DNA of 64,000 nucleotides from Photobacterium jeanii (lineage in GTDB: Bacteria; Pseudomonadota; Gammaproteobacteria; Enterobacterales; Vibrionaceae), in NCBI RefSeq assembly GCF_001650345.1, contig NZ_LVHF01000012.1:1178001-1242000 (forward strand), read 5' to 3'. Below are positions 1 to 7,879 of this stretch, in pieces. The number at the start of each line of letters is the position of its first letter. The stretch's first letter is position 1. The notes under the pieces were generated by a model. The model made no database searches and was not told where the DNA came from. It saw nothing but the letters and a program-made list of their open reading frames with translations. Made by a program: the position numbers and the translations under genes.

Positions 1-1369
1 GATCGCTCTGCGCTTGCTCTGATAATGCACGCTGACTACTGGGATAAAACATGTCGTACACCGCTCGTCCCTTAAGCTGAGCTCGGACTAAATTCACACT
101 GTAATTCGTGCCAATTACTCTGATCTGCGGATGCTTACGGATCCAAGTTATAGCCTGCTGGATAGGTGCTTGTGGTTGTAATCGAGACTGAGCTAATGCC
201 GCAACATTGCGCCCTACATCGTAACCAGCCAATACCATTATCGCGACTAGCCACAGTTCATTACTTTTTGCCAACCACGATAGCTGCCCGACAATAACCA
301 CTAAAAACAAAAACAATACAGGCGCCCAATGGCGTAAGTTGTCAGGGTTCTGTCCTAAACTGATCCACGTCCAATACGCCACGGCCACCGAAGCGCACGC
401 TGCCAATTGCGATACTGAATTCACACGATGAACACTCGACGCCCCATGTTTAGCAGATTGAAAAAAAACTAAAAAAACACTACTTAACAATGACAAAAAA
501 GCAGCGACCAATACGGGCCAACCCATGCCATTGCTTATAGCAATGACCCACTGCCATAACGTGGCATCATTGCCCTCGACGGTATTTCCCCAAATAGCAA
601 AATGCCCTTGAGTAAACCGAATCCCCTCATCGATGTAGGCTTTACCATCATGCGCCCAAATAAATCCCAAGCTAAGCGCACCAATAACGGCAATAATCCA
701 GCTGGCTTGAAAATATGCCTTCACGACCGCTTTAACACCCAACTGACGATGTAAACCATGCCACCAAGGAAACATCCCTACCCCAAGCGCCAATACGAAA
801 TACGATGGTCGCGTCGCCAACATTAAGCCCAGCCATACGCCCACCCACCTATATTGTTTTTGACTTGCAGCCATTAAGGACAGTAGCGTAAACAAAATAG
901 CCGTTGCATCCGATAACCCGCTCAGTGCTATCGAAGCTAGTAACGGTTGACTCAGTACCAATAAACAGCCGACTACCGCCGCCACCAGCGAAGACACACA
1001 AAGAAAGATCAAGCGAGCCACAGCCAGCGGAATCAGCATCGCTGAGATTAATGAAACCCAAATCACCGCAACTTGAGGGTCACACCACCGTGCAGCAATA
1101 TGTGCCACACCAATAAAAGCGGGATAACCAGGAAAATGAGGACGAAACTCCAATACAGAAAAACGCTGTACCCCACGAGCAAAATTCAACGCATCATCAC
1201 TAGTGAGTTGCAGCGGAAATTGGCTGATCCACTGCCACCAGCAAACATAAGCCAGCAATGTGATCATCGCGGCGATCAATTTGGGTGCATTCATTGTTTT
1301 AGCAACATAACGAAACACCAAACATGAAGGCTTATCAGCACGAAGATCGGAAATATACTGGCTCATCAT
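1..1369 (-). CDS. GT39/PMT-like membrane glycosyltransferase (C-terminus cut off by window edge)
   Basis: I translated this frame by hand: it is open from ATG at 1369 to the left edge (456 codons, no stop), so the C-terminus lies outside. A short cytoplasmic N-terminus is followed by a first membrane helix and then a luminal loop with SDDALNFARG and PHFPGYPAFI, which matches the acidic first loop typical of dolichyl-phosphate-mannose-type (GT39/ArnT/PMT) transferases. Many further hydrophobic helices follow. Inferred role: transfer of a sugar from a polyprenyl-phosphate donor to a periplasmic acceptor; donor and acceptor are unknown. It begins 19 nt after the upstream secreted-protein gene ends and is the last visible gene of the iron-permease operon. 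A second ATG lies at 1366. Confidence 0.7.
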   Translation of the reverse strand, partial: MMSQYISDLRADKPSCLVFRYVAKTMNAPKLIAAMITLLAYVCWWQWISQFPLQLTSDDALNFARGVQRFSVLEFRPHFPGYPAFIGVAHIAARWCDPQVAVIWVSLISAMLIPLAVARLIFLCVSSLVAAVVGCLLVLSQPLLASIALSGLSDATAILFTLLSLMAASQKQYRWVGVWLGLMLATRPSYFVLALGVGMFPWWHGLHRQLGVKAVVKAYFQASWIIAVIGALSLGFIWAHDGKAYIDEGIRFTQGHFAIWGNTVEGNDATLWQWVIAISNGMGWPVLVAAFLSLLSSVFLVFFQSAKHGASSVHRVNSVSQLAACASVAVAYWTWISLGQNPDNLRHWAPVLFLFLVVIVGQLSWLAKSNELWLVAIMVLAGYDVGRNVAALAQSRLQPQAPIQQAITWIRKHPQIRVIGTNYSVNLVRAQLKGRAVYDMFYPSSQRALSEQAQSD

Positions 1370-1388
1370 ATTGAATAACCCTACAGAT

Positions 1389-1979
1389 TTACGGGTGTAA
1401 GGTACTGATTGCATCAATTAACAACTGCTGTTGCTGCTTAAATGCTTCAGGATCAGCCGGAGCTTGCCCTACCCCAAACACTCCAGGATTCCCAATGGCT
1501 TGCAAGGTACCTTGAATCGCCTGCTCGGCTTGTTGGCGATGACTGTCATCTAACTTGGGTGTGATCAGATCAAGAAACAATTTACTTTTCACCACTAGCA
1601 CTTTCGCGACCTGATAATCAGCCAAATTCTTGCTTGCCCCATCAAGACGACGGACAATTTCCTCAACCACTGCACGATCCATAATGGCTTCGACTTGAGC
1701 TGCATCTTGATTCGCAACTGCGGCTGCCATTGGCGTTTGCAAATCAACATTGTGCTCTTTTTTTAGATAAGCGAACTCATCTTTCAAATCACCGACAGCT
1801 TGTTGTACAGCATTAAAGTCTTGCTTTTCTAACGCCAACAAAATAGCTTCACGACCATCAATCACAGGCTCTTTGCCTGCCGCCGCGTATGAATAGGCAT
1901 AGGTCATCGCACTAGAAAAAAGGGCAACTGCCACTAGTATCCATCGACCCACTACTTGATAAACACCTACTCGATTCAT
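1389..1979 (-). CDS. Small secreted helical protein of the FTR1 operon, function unknown
   Basis: 196 residues. I start it at ATG 1979 (MNRVGVYQVV...) because AAGGAG lies nine bases upstream; a longer in-frame start at 2030 would overlap the upstream gene. The N-terminus is a signal peptide or membrane anchor (about residues 8-32, ending near YSYAAAG). The rest is predicted helical and charged: ALEKQDFNAV, KDEFAYLKKEH, then alanine/glutamine-rich helices and a short C-terminal QQQQLL helix. It contains no cysteines. Some bacterial FTR1 permeases carry an extra periplasmic helical domain; this protein could be a separate version of one, but that is inference from position. No family recognised. 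Confidence 0.65.
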   Translation of the reverse strand: MNRVGVYQVVGRWILVAVALFSSAMTYAYSYAAAGKEPVIDGREAILLALEKQDFNAVQQAVGDLKDEFAYLKKEHNVDLQTPMAAAVANQDAAQVEAIMDRAVVEEIVRRLDGASKNLADYQVAKVLVVKSKLFLDLITPKLDDSHRQQAEQAIQGTLQAIGNPGVFGVGQAPADPEAFKQQQQLLIDAISTLHP

Positions 1980-2007
1980 TGCATTGCGCTCCTTATCCGA
2001 TTTCGCT

Positions 2008-3432
2008 TTAAGCGACGCTTTGTACTTCAATCACTGTTTTTTCATTACGGAAATCGAAGATCTCACGACGACGATCAACCCCATCCATCACGGACTGAGC
2101 CGCCATCATGCCCATTTCCATAGCGGTGTCGGTGAAGATATAACGGAAAGTACCCTGACGACCTGTCATAATGAGGTTGCTGAACTGCGACAAATGAGAA
2201 ATAGCCTTCTCACGCTTTGCTTGATAAGTCATATCCATGAGGGGATAAGCATGCTCAGTGTACGAGGTAAAATACTCGCCCGTAGCTAGCGCCGGATCGA
2301 CACCTAAAGAAGCTAAGTCAGCTAACACACGTTTTTGCAATCGCTCACCGTCCATGCTCCACACTTCATCCCCTTTGTTACATGGGATTTCAATCATCAC
2401 CGATGAGCGCCCTTCTGGTGCCATGAAAGCAGAACGGCGCTTAGGCTCTTGCAAGCGAGTGCCCAAAATTTGTGGGTCTGACAAGTACTGCCAAGTGTTG
2501 TCTGAAATGTCTTTGGTTTCCATTGGCATATTCATAAAGCGCAATGACCGAAATTCCAATCCGCTATCAAATCCAGTAAGTTGACACATCAACGGCAGTG
2601 GTAGCGTTGAGATCACCTGCTCACAAGCTAAAGTGTGCACCTCACCTTGATGACGATATTCAACGTGTTCAATTTGCTGTGCCGTATTCACCGTCAAACC
2701 GCAAACATCACTATTGAGTACAATCGTAACCCCTTTTTTTTCTAACTCTTCTGCTAGGCGGGTATACAACTGTCCAAAGCCCCATTTGGGATAACGGTAT
2801 TGACGCGCATAAGTGCGAACCGAAGAACGACGCCCAGGAAATAAACGACGAGCAACGTCTTTCAAATCCATCAAGCTAATGCGTTGCGATGCCCAATCAC
2901 CCGATAAAAATTTAGGGTCAATTCCCCACAGCTTGGCGGTGTACCCTTCAAAGAAGTGCTGATACAAAGTGGTACCAAAGCGACTTTCAATCCACTCAGC
3001 AAAACTCACTGAAGATTGATCCTGTGGTTTTGGCTTAAACATTTGTTTAATGAGATCGACACCACCGCCAATCAATAGCGGCAAAGGGGCGTTCTTGATC
3101 AAATCAACCAACGCCAGCGGATACTGGTAAATACGTCCGCGGTAACGGATCACACTTTTACGCTGCGCGAACAACAATTCATCTCCCATAAGGGAGTCAA
3201 CAAAGGCCAATAGCTTAGGATTTTTGGTGATAAAACGATGACCGCCAAAATCAAACCGGTATTCACCATGTTGCCCGGTGAACGTTTGGGTCGCACACAT
3301 CCCGCCCACATGATCGTCACGCTCTAAAATTGTCACTTGATAACCGGCTTCTACCAATTCCCACGCCGCCATCAAGCCTGCGGGTCCTGCACCAAGCACA
3401 GCGATATGTTTATTTTCAACAGCAGTACTCAT
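2008..3432 (-). CDS. FAD-dependent oxidoreductase, UDP-galactopyranose mutase / protoporphyrinogen oxidase-like
   Basis: 474 residues. An N-terminal Rossmann FAD-binding motif GAGPAGLMAAWELVEAG (about residues 15-31) is followed by an E-R pair and HVGG. The stretch LWGIDPKFLSGDWASQRI (about 168-185) is characteristic of the amine-oxidase/Glf-like family common in bacterial glycan gene clusters. The C-terminal part has MTGRQGTFRYIFTDTAMEMG, the FAD-closing region. The start ATG overlaps the stop of the FTR1 gene by four bases (ATGA), so the two are translationally coupled. Possible jobs are oxidation or ring isomerisation of a sugar nucleotide or lipid-linked sugar (fits the GT39 neighbour), or electron transfer linked to iron; the sequence does not decide. 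Confidence 0.75.
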   Translation of the reverse strand: MSTAVENKHIAVLGAGPAGLMAAWELVEAGYQVTILERDDHVGGMCATQTFTGQHGEYRFDFGGHRFITKNPKLLAFVDSLMGDELLFAQRKSVIRYRGRIYQYPLALVDLIKNAPLPLLIGGGVDLIKQMFKPKPQDQSSVSFAEWIESRFGTTLYQHFFEGYTAKLWGIDPKFLSGDWASQRISLMDLKDVARRLFPGRRSSVRTYARQYRYPKWGFGQLYTRLAEELEKKGVTIVLNSDVCGLTVNTAQQIEHVEYRHQGEVHTLACEQVISTLPLPLMCQLTGFDSGLEFRSLRFMNMPMETKDISDNTWQYLSDPQILGTRLQEPKRRSAFMAPEGRSSVMIEIPCNKGDEVWSMDGERLQKRVLADLASLGVDPALATGEYFTSYTEHAYPLMDMTYQAKREKAISHLSQFSNLIMTGRQGTFRYIFTDTAMEMGMMAAQSVMDGVDRRREIFDFRNEKTVIEVQSVA

Positions 3433-4247
3433 GCTTGTTTATAACCTCGATTCCAGAAAAAGATAAATGTCGCCATATAGCTCGCCCATACCACTAATTG
3501 CAATAAGCCAGGTGAGGAGTTATAGCCAAATAAAGCACGTAAGAATGTGCCAAAAACACCACGATCATCGAGGATATGTGAGATATCAAATAACTGAGCA
3601 TGAACAATCGGTAACACATGCGCAGCTTGTAACATGTTTACAGCAGAAGACAAAAGCCCGGCCGCAATGATAATGATCAGTAAACTTGTCCAGCGGAAAA
3701 ATGCACGAAGTGGTACATTGCGGGTAGTTCGAAGCATCAACCACACAATAAACAAGGATACCGCCAGCCCAGCTATTGCACCGATTAACGCATCTTGAGT
3801 ACTGAACTCACCGTAGTTGGAATACATCAAAGCTGAGAAAAATAAGATAGTCTCAAATCCCTCACGTAAAACGGCCAACAACGAAAGAAACACTAAGCCA
3901 AATAAGTTACCGGAACTCACCATTTGGCTAACGTCTTGCTGCATTTGGCTTACCTGATTTTTAGCTTGGTTCTGCATCCAGATAGCCATATACGTCAGCA
4001 CAACAGTGGCAAACATCAAGATCCCAGCCATCAAGTAGTTACGATAGAGTTCGTTACTGAATTGATCGACCACCACTTGAAATACAACCGCGATCGCCAG
4101 CGATAAAATCAAACCAATAAACACGCCAACATAAATGAACTTGTTATATTGGCGAGCATTTAATTTGGCAAGGTAAGACAAGGCAATCCCGACCAATAAA
4201 AAAGCTTCAAGCCCTTCACGTAGAGTAATTAAAAAACTGGCTAACAT
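3429..4247 (-). CDS. FTR1-family high-affinity iron permease
   Basis: 272 residues from ATG 4247; GGGGAA just upstream favours this over ATG 4262. It has two copies of the REXXE iron-binding motif in membrane helices, REGLE at about residues 10-14 and REGFE at about 128-132, and about seven hydrophobic helices, as in yeast Ftr1p and E. coli EfeU. Family members move ferric iron across a membrane after oxidation by a partner. The usual bacterial partners EfeO (cupredoxin/M75) and EfeB (DyP peroxidase) are absent; instead a b-type cytochrome and a large secreted protein lie upstream. It ends in a four-base overlap with the FAD oxidoreductase gene. Confidence 0.9.
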   Translation of the reverse strand: MLASFLITLREGLEAFLLVGIALSYLAKLNARQYNKFIYVGVFIGLILSLAIAVVFQVVVDQFSNELYRNYLMAGILMFATVVLTYMAIWMQNQAKNQVSQMQQDVSQMVSSGNLFGLVFLSLLAVLREGFETILFFSALMYSNYGEFSTQDALIGAIAGLAVSLFIVWLMLRTTRNVPLRAFFRWTSLLIIIIAAGLLSSAVNMLQAAHVLPIVHAQLFDISHILDDRGVFGTFLRALFGYNSSPGLLQLVVWASYMATFIFFWNRGYKQA

Positions 4248-4281
4248 GGTTTCCCCATACAACTAAGATTATTTTTTGTAT

Positions 4282-4767
4282 TCATGACTTAAAGAGTTTC
4301 GAGAGGTTTAGAACACTCCAACGCATGGCATGTCGAAATACCAAAGGAGCTAATAACCATGAGGAGTAAAAATGAACATTCTGCAGTACAACGCCGATTG
4401 TGTTGCCAGTGTTGCCATAAAAGAACAAGTAAAAGCCACTGACGCTACAAGCAATCAACAACCACTCAATCGCAGTGCCCGTTTGTCGTAAAAAGGGCTT
4501 ATTACTTTTCACGATCAAACGACGGTGTGCTCCCCAAAATGCGCCAACAATAATGGTGAACAGCGTCGCACCCGCTAACATATGAGCCAATAACAGCCAA
4601 CGTTCGACTTGCCATATCACACCGATGCGATCCCACAGCAGAACCCCACTGAAAAACATCATGTACAACAGTGATTCAGCCCATTTGTGGTGATAAGCCA
4701 AGCTCAACCACCATTGGTTAAACCATCCGGATTTCGGCAGTTGTTCCGACACACTATGCGCAGCCAT
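4282..4767 (-). CDS. Small b-type cytochrome-like membrane protein
   Basis: 161 residues with four predicted membrane helices (about 30-50, 57-78, 98-118, 127-145). Histidines suited to bis-His haem ligation lie in or next to helices: YHH near residue 26, LLAHMLAG near 61, NVHFYSS near 131 and FRHAMRW near 143. The pattern resembles the cytochrome b561 / Ni-Fe hydrogenase b subunit family. Inferred role: passing electrons across the membrane for iron oxidation or reduction next to the FTR1 permease. It lies 125 nt downstream of the large secreted-protein gene, behind a hairpin, and 34 nt before the permease gene. Confidence 0.7.
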   Translation of the reverse strand: MAAHSVSEQLPKSGWFNQWWLSLAYHHKWAESLLYMMFFSGVLLWDRIGVIWQVERWLLLAHMLAGATLFTIIVGAFWGAHRRLIVKSNKPFLRQTGTAIEWLLIACSVSGFYLFFYGNTGNTIGVVLQNVHFYSSWLLAPLVFRHAMRWSVLNLSKLFKS

Positions 4768-4843
4768 AACAATTCTTACTCTCTATCGTCATTACTTATC
4801 GATAAAAAACACAACAAATAACCAAAATGACAAAAACGACAAA

Positions 4844-4865
4844 GGCAGCGATACCTATCGCTGCC
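4844..4865 (-). terminator. Hairpin between first and second genes of the iron operon; likely leaky terminator
   Basis: Perfect nine-base stem GGCAGCGAT / ATCGCTGCC with a four-base loop. On the minus strand it is followed by TTTGTCGTTTTTG, an interrupted U tract. It sits between the abundant-looking secreted-protein gene and the three membrane genes, so a partial terminator that lowers expression of the downstream genes is the simplest reading. Confidence 0.55.
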
Positions 4866-4892
4866 TAATCGATAACAAGTTTTGGTTATTGC

Positions 4893-6914
4893 TTACTTAA
4901 CACTGACTTTATTTGCCATTGTCATTGCAGTACCAAACTTACCGCCAGCAGCAATAATTTGATGAACACCATCTTCATCAGTATCCGTTGAGCTGCTACC
5001 TTTAATTTGGTTTTCACCAGAATCACCCATCCATTCTGCAAGCTGCATACCGCCGTTAATCACAGTGCGGAACCAACTTACATAACGGTCTGTTAATGTT
5101 GATAATTCTAATGCTGGCTCATTTTCACCTTCTTCATTTTTCAGGTGAAGAATGGCTTCACGTAAACCACCGGAGATCGCCGCCGCAGTGTAAGGAGTGT
5201 GAATAGTGGCTTTACCCGGTACCGCTGCCCATGTGTTGATGTTCTTATCAAACATATGTTTCTCTACAGCAAGGTAGATTGAACGAGCAGCTTGCTTATA
5301 CTTCAGATCATCAGTCGCCAGGTATGCCGCAACAAGACCACGGATCGCTGCAAACTGCGCGTCTAATGACTTGTCTTTATTTAGCGTGATCACCTTATTC
5401 AGCGTTAGGCCATCAAACACTAAACCGTCTTTACTTACTAGGTGATCGATAATGAAGTCGGCTTGGCCTTTAATCATCGCCAGCGCCTCTTTACCTGCCG
5501 CTGTTTTCAGATCAACATCACCGCTTTCTGCCGAAGCATAACCAACAGGCAGTGCATCTTTTGCACGTTGATAAATTGATAACGCCACAATTGAGTATGC
5601 CGCATCGTAAGTATCTACCTGATTACCTTGCTTACCGTCTTTAAATTCAGTAACAAAAGTGCCACGAGCCTTGTTGTAGTGCAGCGCTGCAATGTTTTTG
5701 AATAACAAGTTAGAAATGTTGTTCGCCAGTGAGAATGCATCATCAGCAACAACGTCATTTGTTTCGCTCGCGTCAGTATTCGCCGCAGGTGCCGCCGCAA
5801 AAGGCGCACCATCAAATACCGCTAGGAAGGCTGGGTTTTGTGCACTGTTAGCTTTGCGTTGGTCACTGAAAGCATAGAACTCAGCTACAGGCCACAATGT
5901 TGACCACGTATCACGCAATGTGGAAGAGGCATCCGTTACTTTCAGGCCAGCAATCGTCTTCACACCATTCATCTGACCTTCAGTCACAGCAACTTTATGT
6001 GCAAACCAAATTGGTCCTTTCGCAGGATCGTAATCAGGACCAAATTTAACGCCCAATTTTTTACCATCGAAGCCCATTTGCTGTTGCATGATAAGTAGCT
6101 TATCGATTGACATCTCTGTCAACATCATGCCGTTAAAGCCATCAGCCGCAGACACACCAAGGCTATGCTTACCGTCTTGATCCATGATTGCAGATTCTGC
6201 TTCCACTTCTTCATCGGTATCCGTCACGTGCATTCCACCCAAGAAGTCTTGGGACCACATCACTTCTTTCAGCAAAATGCCGCCAGTCGCAGCAGGATTA
6301 AATGCTTTATCGAAGCTTTTTTCATTCCAAGCCAACGTTTTGTAATCGCGGAAGTAAGCAGGCACCACGGTTTGTACCGTTTTGCTGTTACCTTTCGCAG
6401 TTGTAATTTCAACTTCATCGCCATTAACCGTCGTCGTATCAGGCTTTTGAGCAAACTCAGGGCTACCAGATACGTATGGAATGGAAATTGGGTACATGTT
6501 TTGTGGGATCTCACTTGCAGGGAAACCTACAGCACCCGCCATTTCAATCACACGTTTACCCAGATCAGCTAACTTACCACCACGAGCTTGGTTAACCGGA
6601 CCATTCACAAGGTGTGGACCCATTTGTGATTGGTAGTTAAGCGCATACATCGCTTCTTCCGAATACTCGTAACTTTCAATACCCGCAGCAAAGTCAAAAG
6701 GGGTTGGTTCATCAGCAACATTCGCGTCTAAAACATCCAGATCCAAACCTAGCGATTCCGCTAAAGGTTCACCTGAAAGTTCAAACTCGGTGTAAGCTAA
6801 AAAGTTACCTGCTGGTTGGTGAGTTTTATCGAGTACTTTTACATGTGCTGATGCACTTGCAGCTGAAGTAAATACAGCGGCAGCAATCGCAAGCGTTAAC
6901 GTTGACTTCTTCAC
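4893..6914 (-). CDS. Large secreted protein, first gene of the FTR1 iron operon; family not recognised
   Basis: 673 residues from a GTG start with AAGGAAA upstream. A clear Sec signal peptide (MKKSTLTLAIAAAVFTSAASASA) is cleaved before HVKVLD. Mature protein: an N-terminal region rich in acidic residues and methionines (for example GFNGMMLTEM and LLIMQQQMGF near residues 260-285), a short Ala/Asp-rich linker (about 378-393), then a C-terminal half of paired helices with aromatic and histidine residues (NIAALHYNKA, YDAAYSIVAL, FIIDHLVSKDG, LREAILHLKN), reminiscent of an alpha/alpha-barrel. No CXXCH haem motif, cupredoxin site or DyP motif is visible. By position it is the periplasmic partner of the FTR1 permease (iron binding or oxidation), but this is inference only. 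Confidence 0.75.
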   Translation of the reverse strand: MKKSTLTLAIAAAVFTSAASASAHVKVLDKTHQPAGNFLAYTEFELSGEPLAESLGLDLDVLDANVADEPTPFDFAAGIESYEYSEEAMYALNYQSQMGPHLVNGPVNQARGGKLADLGKRVIEMAGAVGFPASEIPQNMYPISIPYVSGSPEFAQKPDTTTVNGDEVEITTAKGNSKTVQTVVPAYFRDYKTLAWNEKSFDKAFNPAATGGILLKEVMWSQDFLGGMHVTDTDEEVEAESAIMDQDGKHSLGVSAADGFNGMMLTEMSIDKLLIMQQQMGFDGKKLGVKFGPDYDPAKGPIWFAHKVAVTEGQMNGVKTIAGLKVTDASSTLRDTWSTLWPVAEFYAFSDQRKANSAQNPAFLAVFDGAPFAAAPAANTDASETNDVVADDAFSLANNISNLLFKNIAALHYNKARGTFVTEFKDGKQGNQVDTYDAAYSIVALSIYQRAKDALPVGYASAESGDVDLKTAAGKEALAMIKGQADFIIDHLVSKDGLVFDGLTLNKVITLNKDKSLDAQFAAIRGLVAAYLATDDLKYKQAARSIYLAVEKHMFDKNINTWAAVPGKATIHTPYTAAAISGGLREAILHLKNEEGENEPALELSTLTDRYVSWFRTVINGGMQLAEWMGDSGENQIKGSSSTDTDEDGVHQIIAAGGKFGTAMTMANKVSVK

Positions 6915-6986
6915 GGCTTTTCCTTTTTTGTAATTCCATCATTACAGCAATCGCAATAGACATACCGCCATCACAAACAATGCTAA

Positions 6987-7053
6987 ACGAGAATGATTCG
7001 CACTATATATGTTTCAATTTGTAAATAACAGTAACGGGAATCATTTTTATTAG
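6987..7053 (-). promoter_or_regulatory. Promoter region with Fur-like sites upstream of the iron operon
   Basis: GAGAATGATTCGC (6990-7002) is built around the inverted repeat GAAT-G-ATTC, and a second AT-rich element, GGGAATCATTTTTATT, begins near 7035. Both resemble the Fur box core GATAATGATAATCATTATC, though neither is perfect. On the minus strand TATAGT (about 7003-7008) could be a -10 box. The first site would lie at the start of transcription, a normal position for Fur repression. Confidence 0.55.
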
Positions 7054-7084
7054 CAAAATTGATAAAAATCACTTTAGTTGTATT

Positions 7085-7278
7085 TTAAATACACAAATTG
7101 AGAGGTGGTGATATAAACCCAGATGAACAAAAGGAGGACTTAAAGGATGAGAAAAGAGAAGAAAGGGAAATGAAAAACAAAAAAAACAAAAGCATCATCT
7201 ACAACGGTTCAAATAAGTGCTTATAAAGCACGACACGCTGTAAACGGTGCTTGTAAAAATCAATCAAGTAATGGCAGT
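7085..7278 (+). other. Purine-rich intergenic stretch with tandem mini-ORFs
   Basis: This is the rest of the gap between the iron operon and the decR-like gene. The plus strand is strongly purine-rich and holds AAGGAGG at 7130-7136. Three very short ORFs follow one another: ATG 7123 (6 codons), ATG 7147 (8 codons, nine bases after AAGGAGG) and ATG 7169 (18 codons, MKNKKNKSIIYNGSNKCL). The last overlaps the stop of the previous one (ATGA). A hairpin GTGCTT-ATA-AAGCAC lies at 7217-7231. The A-rich composition could produce such ORFs by chance; coding is not shown. Confidence 0.25.
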
Positions 7279-7743
7279 TTAAAGTGGCAAAGCCGTGGTG
7301 TACTTCAATGGCTCCATCGCAAACGTCGAGGTCACATTAGTCAGCCCTTCGATGCTATTAACCATCTTCTTATAGAACTGATCGAACGCAGCCATATCCG
7401 CCACTTGCACTTTCATCATGTAGTCGTATTCACCCGCCATGCGATAGAACTCCATCACTTCTGGAAAATCAGCCACCGCTTCCACTAAATTGTGGTACCA
7501 CTCTTTGGAGTGATCACTGGTTTTGATTTGCACAAAGGCGGTGAACGACAGCCCAAGTTTGACCGGATCAAGCAGTGCCACCCGCTGGCGCAAAATGCCA
7601 TTTTCTTCTAATCGTTTCAGACGCTTCCAACAAGGCGTGGTGGTTAAATTCACTCTATCAGCCAGCTCGGCTAACGATAAGGTGCCATCTTCCTGTAACA
7701 GCCTTAATAGCATTCTATCGACATGATCAATCAGAGCTTTCAT
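7279..7743 (-). CDS. decR: Lrp/AsnC-family regulator, DecR (YbaO)-like
   Basis: 154 residues. The N-terminal winged helix-turn-helix has the signature [19 protein letters not shown] (about residues 33-51) and is followed by a RAM/ACT domain with [14 protein letters not shown] recognise close similarity along the full length to E. coli YbaO, renamed DecR/CyuR, which senses cysteine and activates a cysteine desulfidase operon. It is divergent from a cysteine-synthase-fold enzyme, with a 17-base palindrome between the two. It probably controls that neighbour, and perhaps itself, in response to cysteine. Confidence 0.85.
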   Translation of the reverse strand: MKALIDHVDRMLLRLLQEDGTLSLAELADRVNLTTTPCWKRLKRLEENGILRQRVALLDPVKLGLSFTAFVQIKTSDHSKEWYHNLVEAVADFPEVMEFYRMAGEYDYMMKVQVADMAAFDQFYKKMVNSIEGLTNVTSTFAMEPLKYTTALPL

Positions 7744-7763
7744 TTATGCTAAACCTTAAAATT

Positions 7764-7780
7764 ATAGAAAACTTTTCTAT
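7764..7780. promoter_or_regulatory. Perfect 17-base palindrome between decR-like gene and PLP enzyme gene
   Basis: ATAGAAAA-C-TTTTCTAT, a perfect inverted repeat centred at 7772, about 20 bases from the regulator start and about 100 from the enzyme start. The position and symmetry suit an operator for the dimeric Lrp-type regulator encoded next to it. Confidence 0.6.
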
Positions 7781-7879
7781 TCCAACGAGGAACACAGCAA
7801 ATATAGCAAAGTTTTTATCGCAACGAACAATTAAGATTAATAATGAAAGGACAAATATGAATTAATCGAGGATGAGATT

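Noticed and set aside
849-1061. 70-codon minus-strand ORF in the left end
   Set aside because: It is out of frame with, and entirely inside, the membrane glycosyltransferase gene, which is open over 1-1369.
7219-7245. AAAGCACGACA shared with the core of the RyhB small RNA, near a Fur-like site
   Set aside because: The match stops after 11 bases; the rest of the RyhB core and the terminator with U tract are absent.
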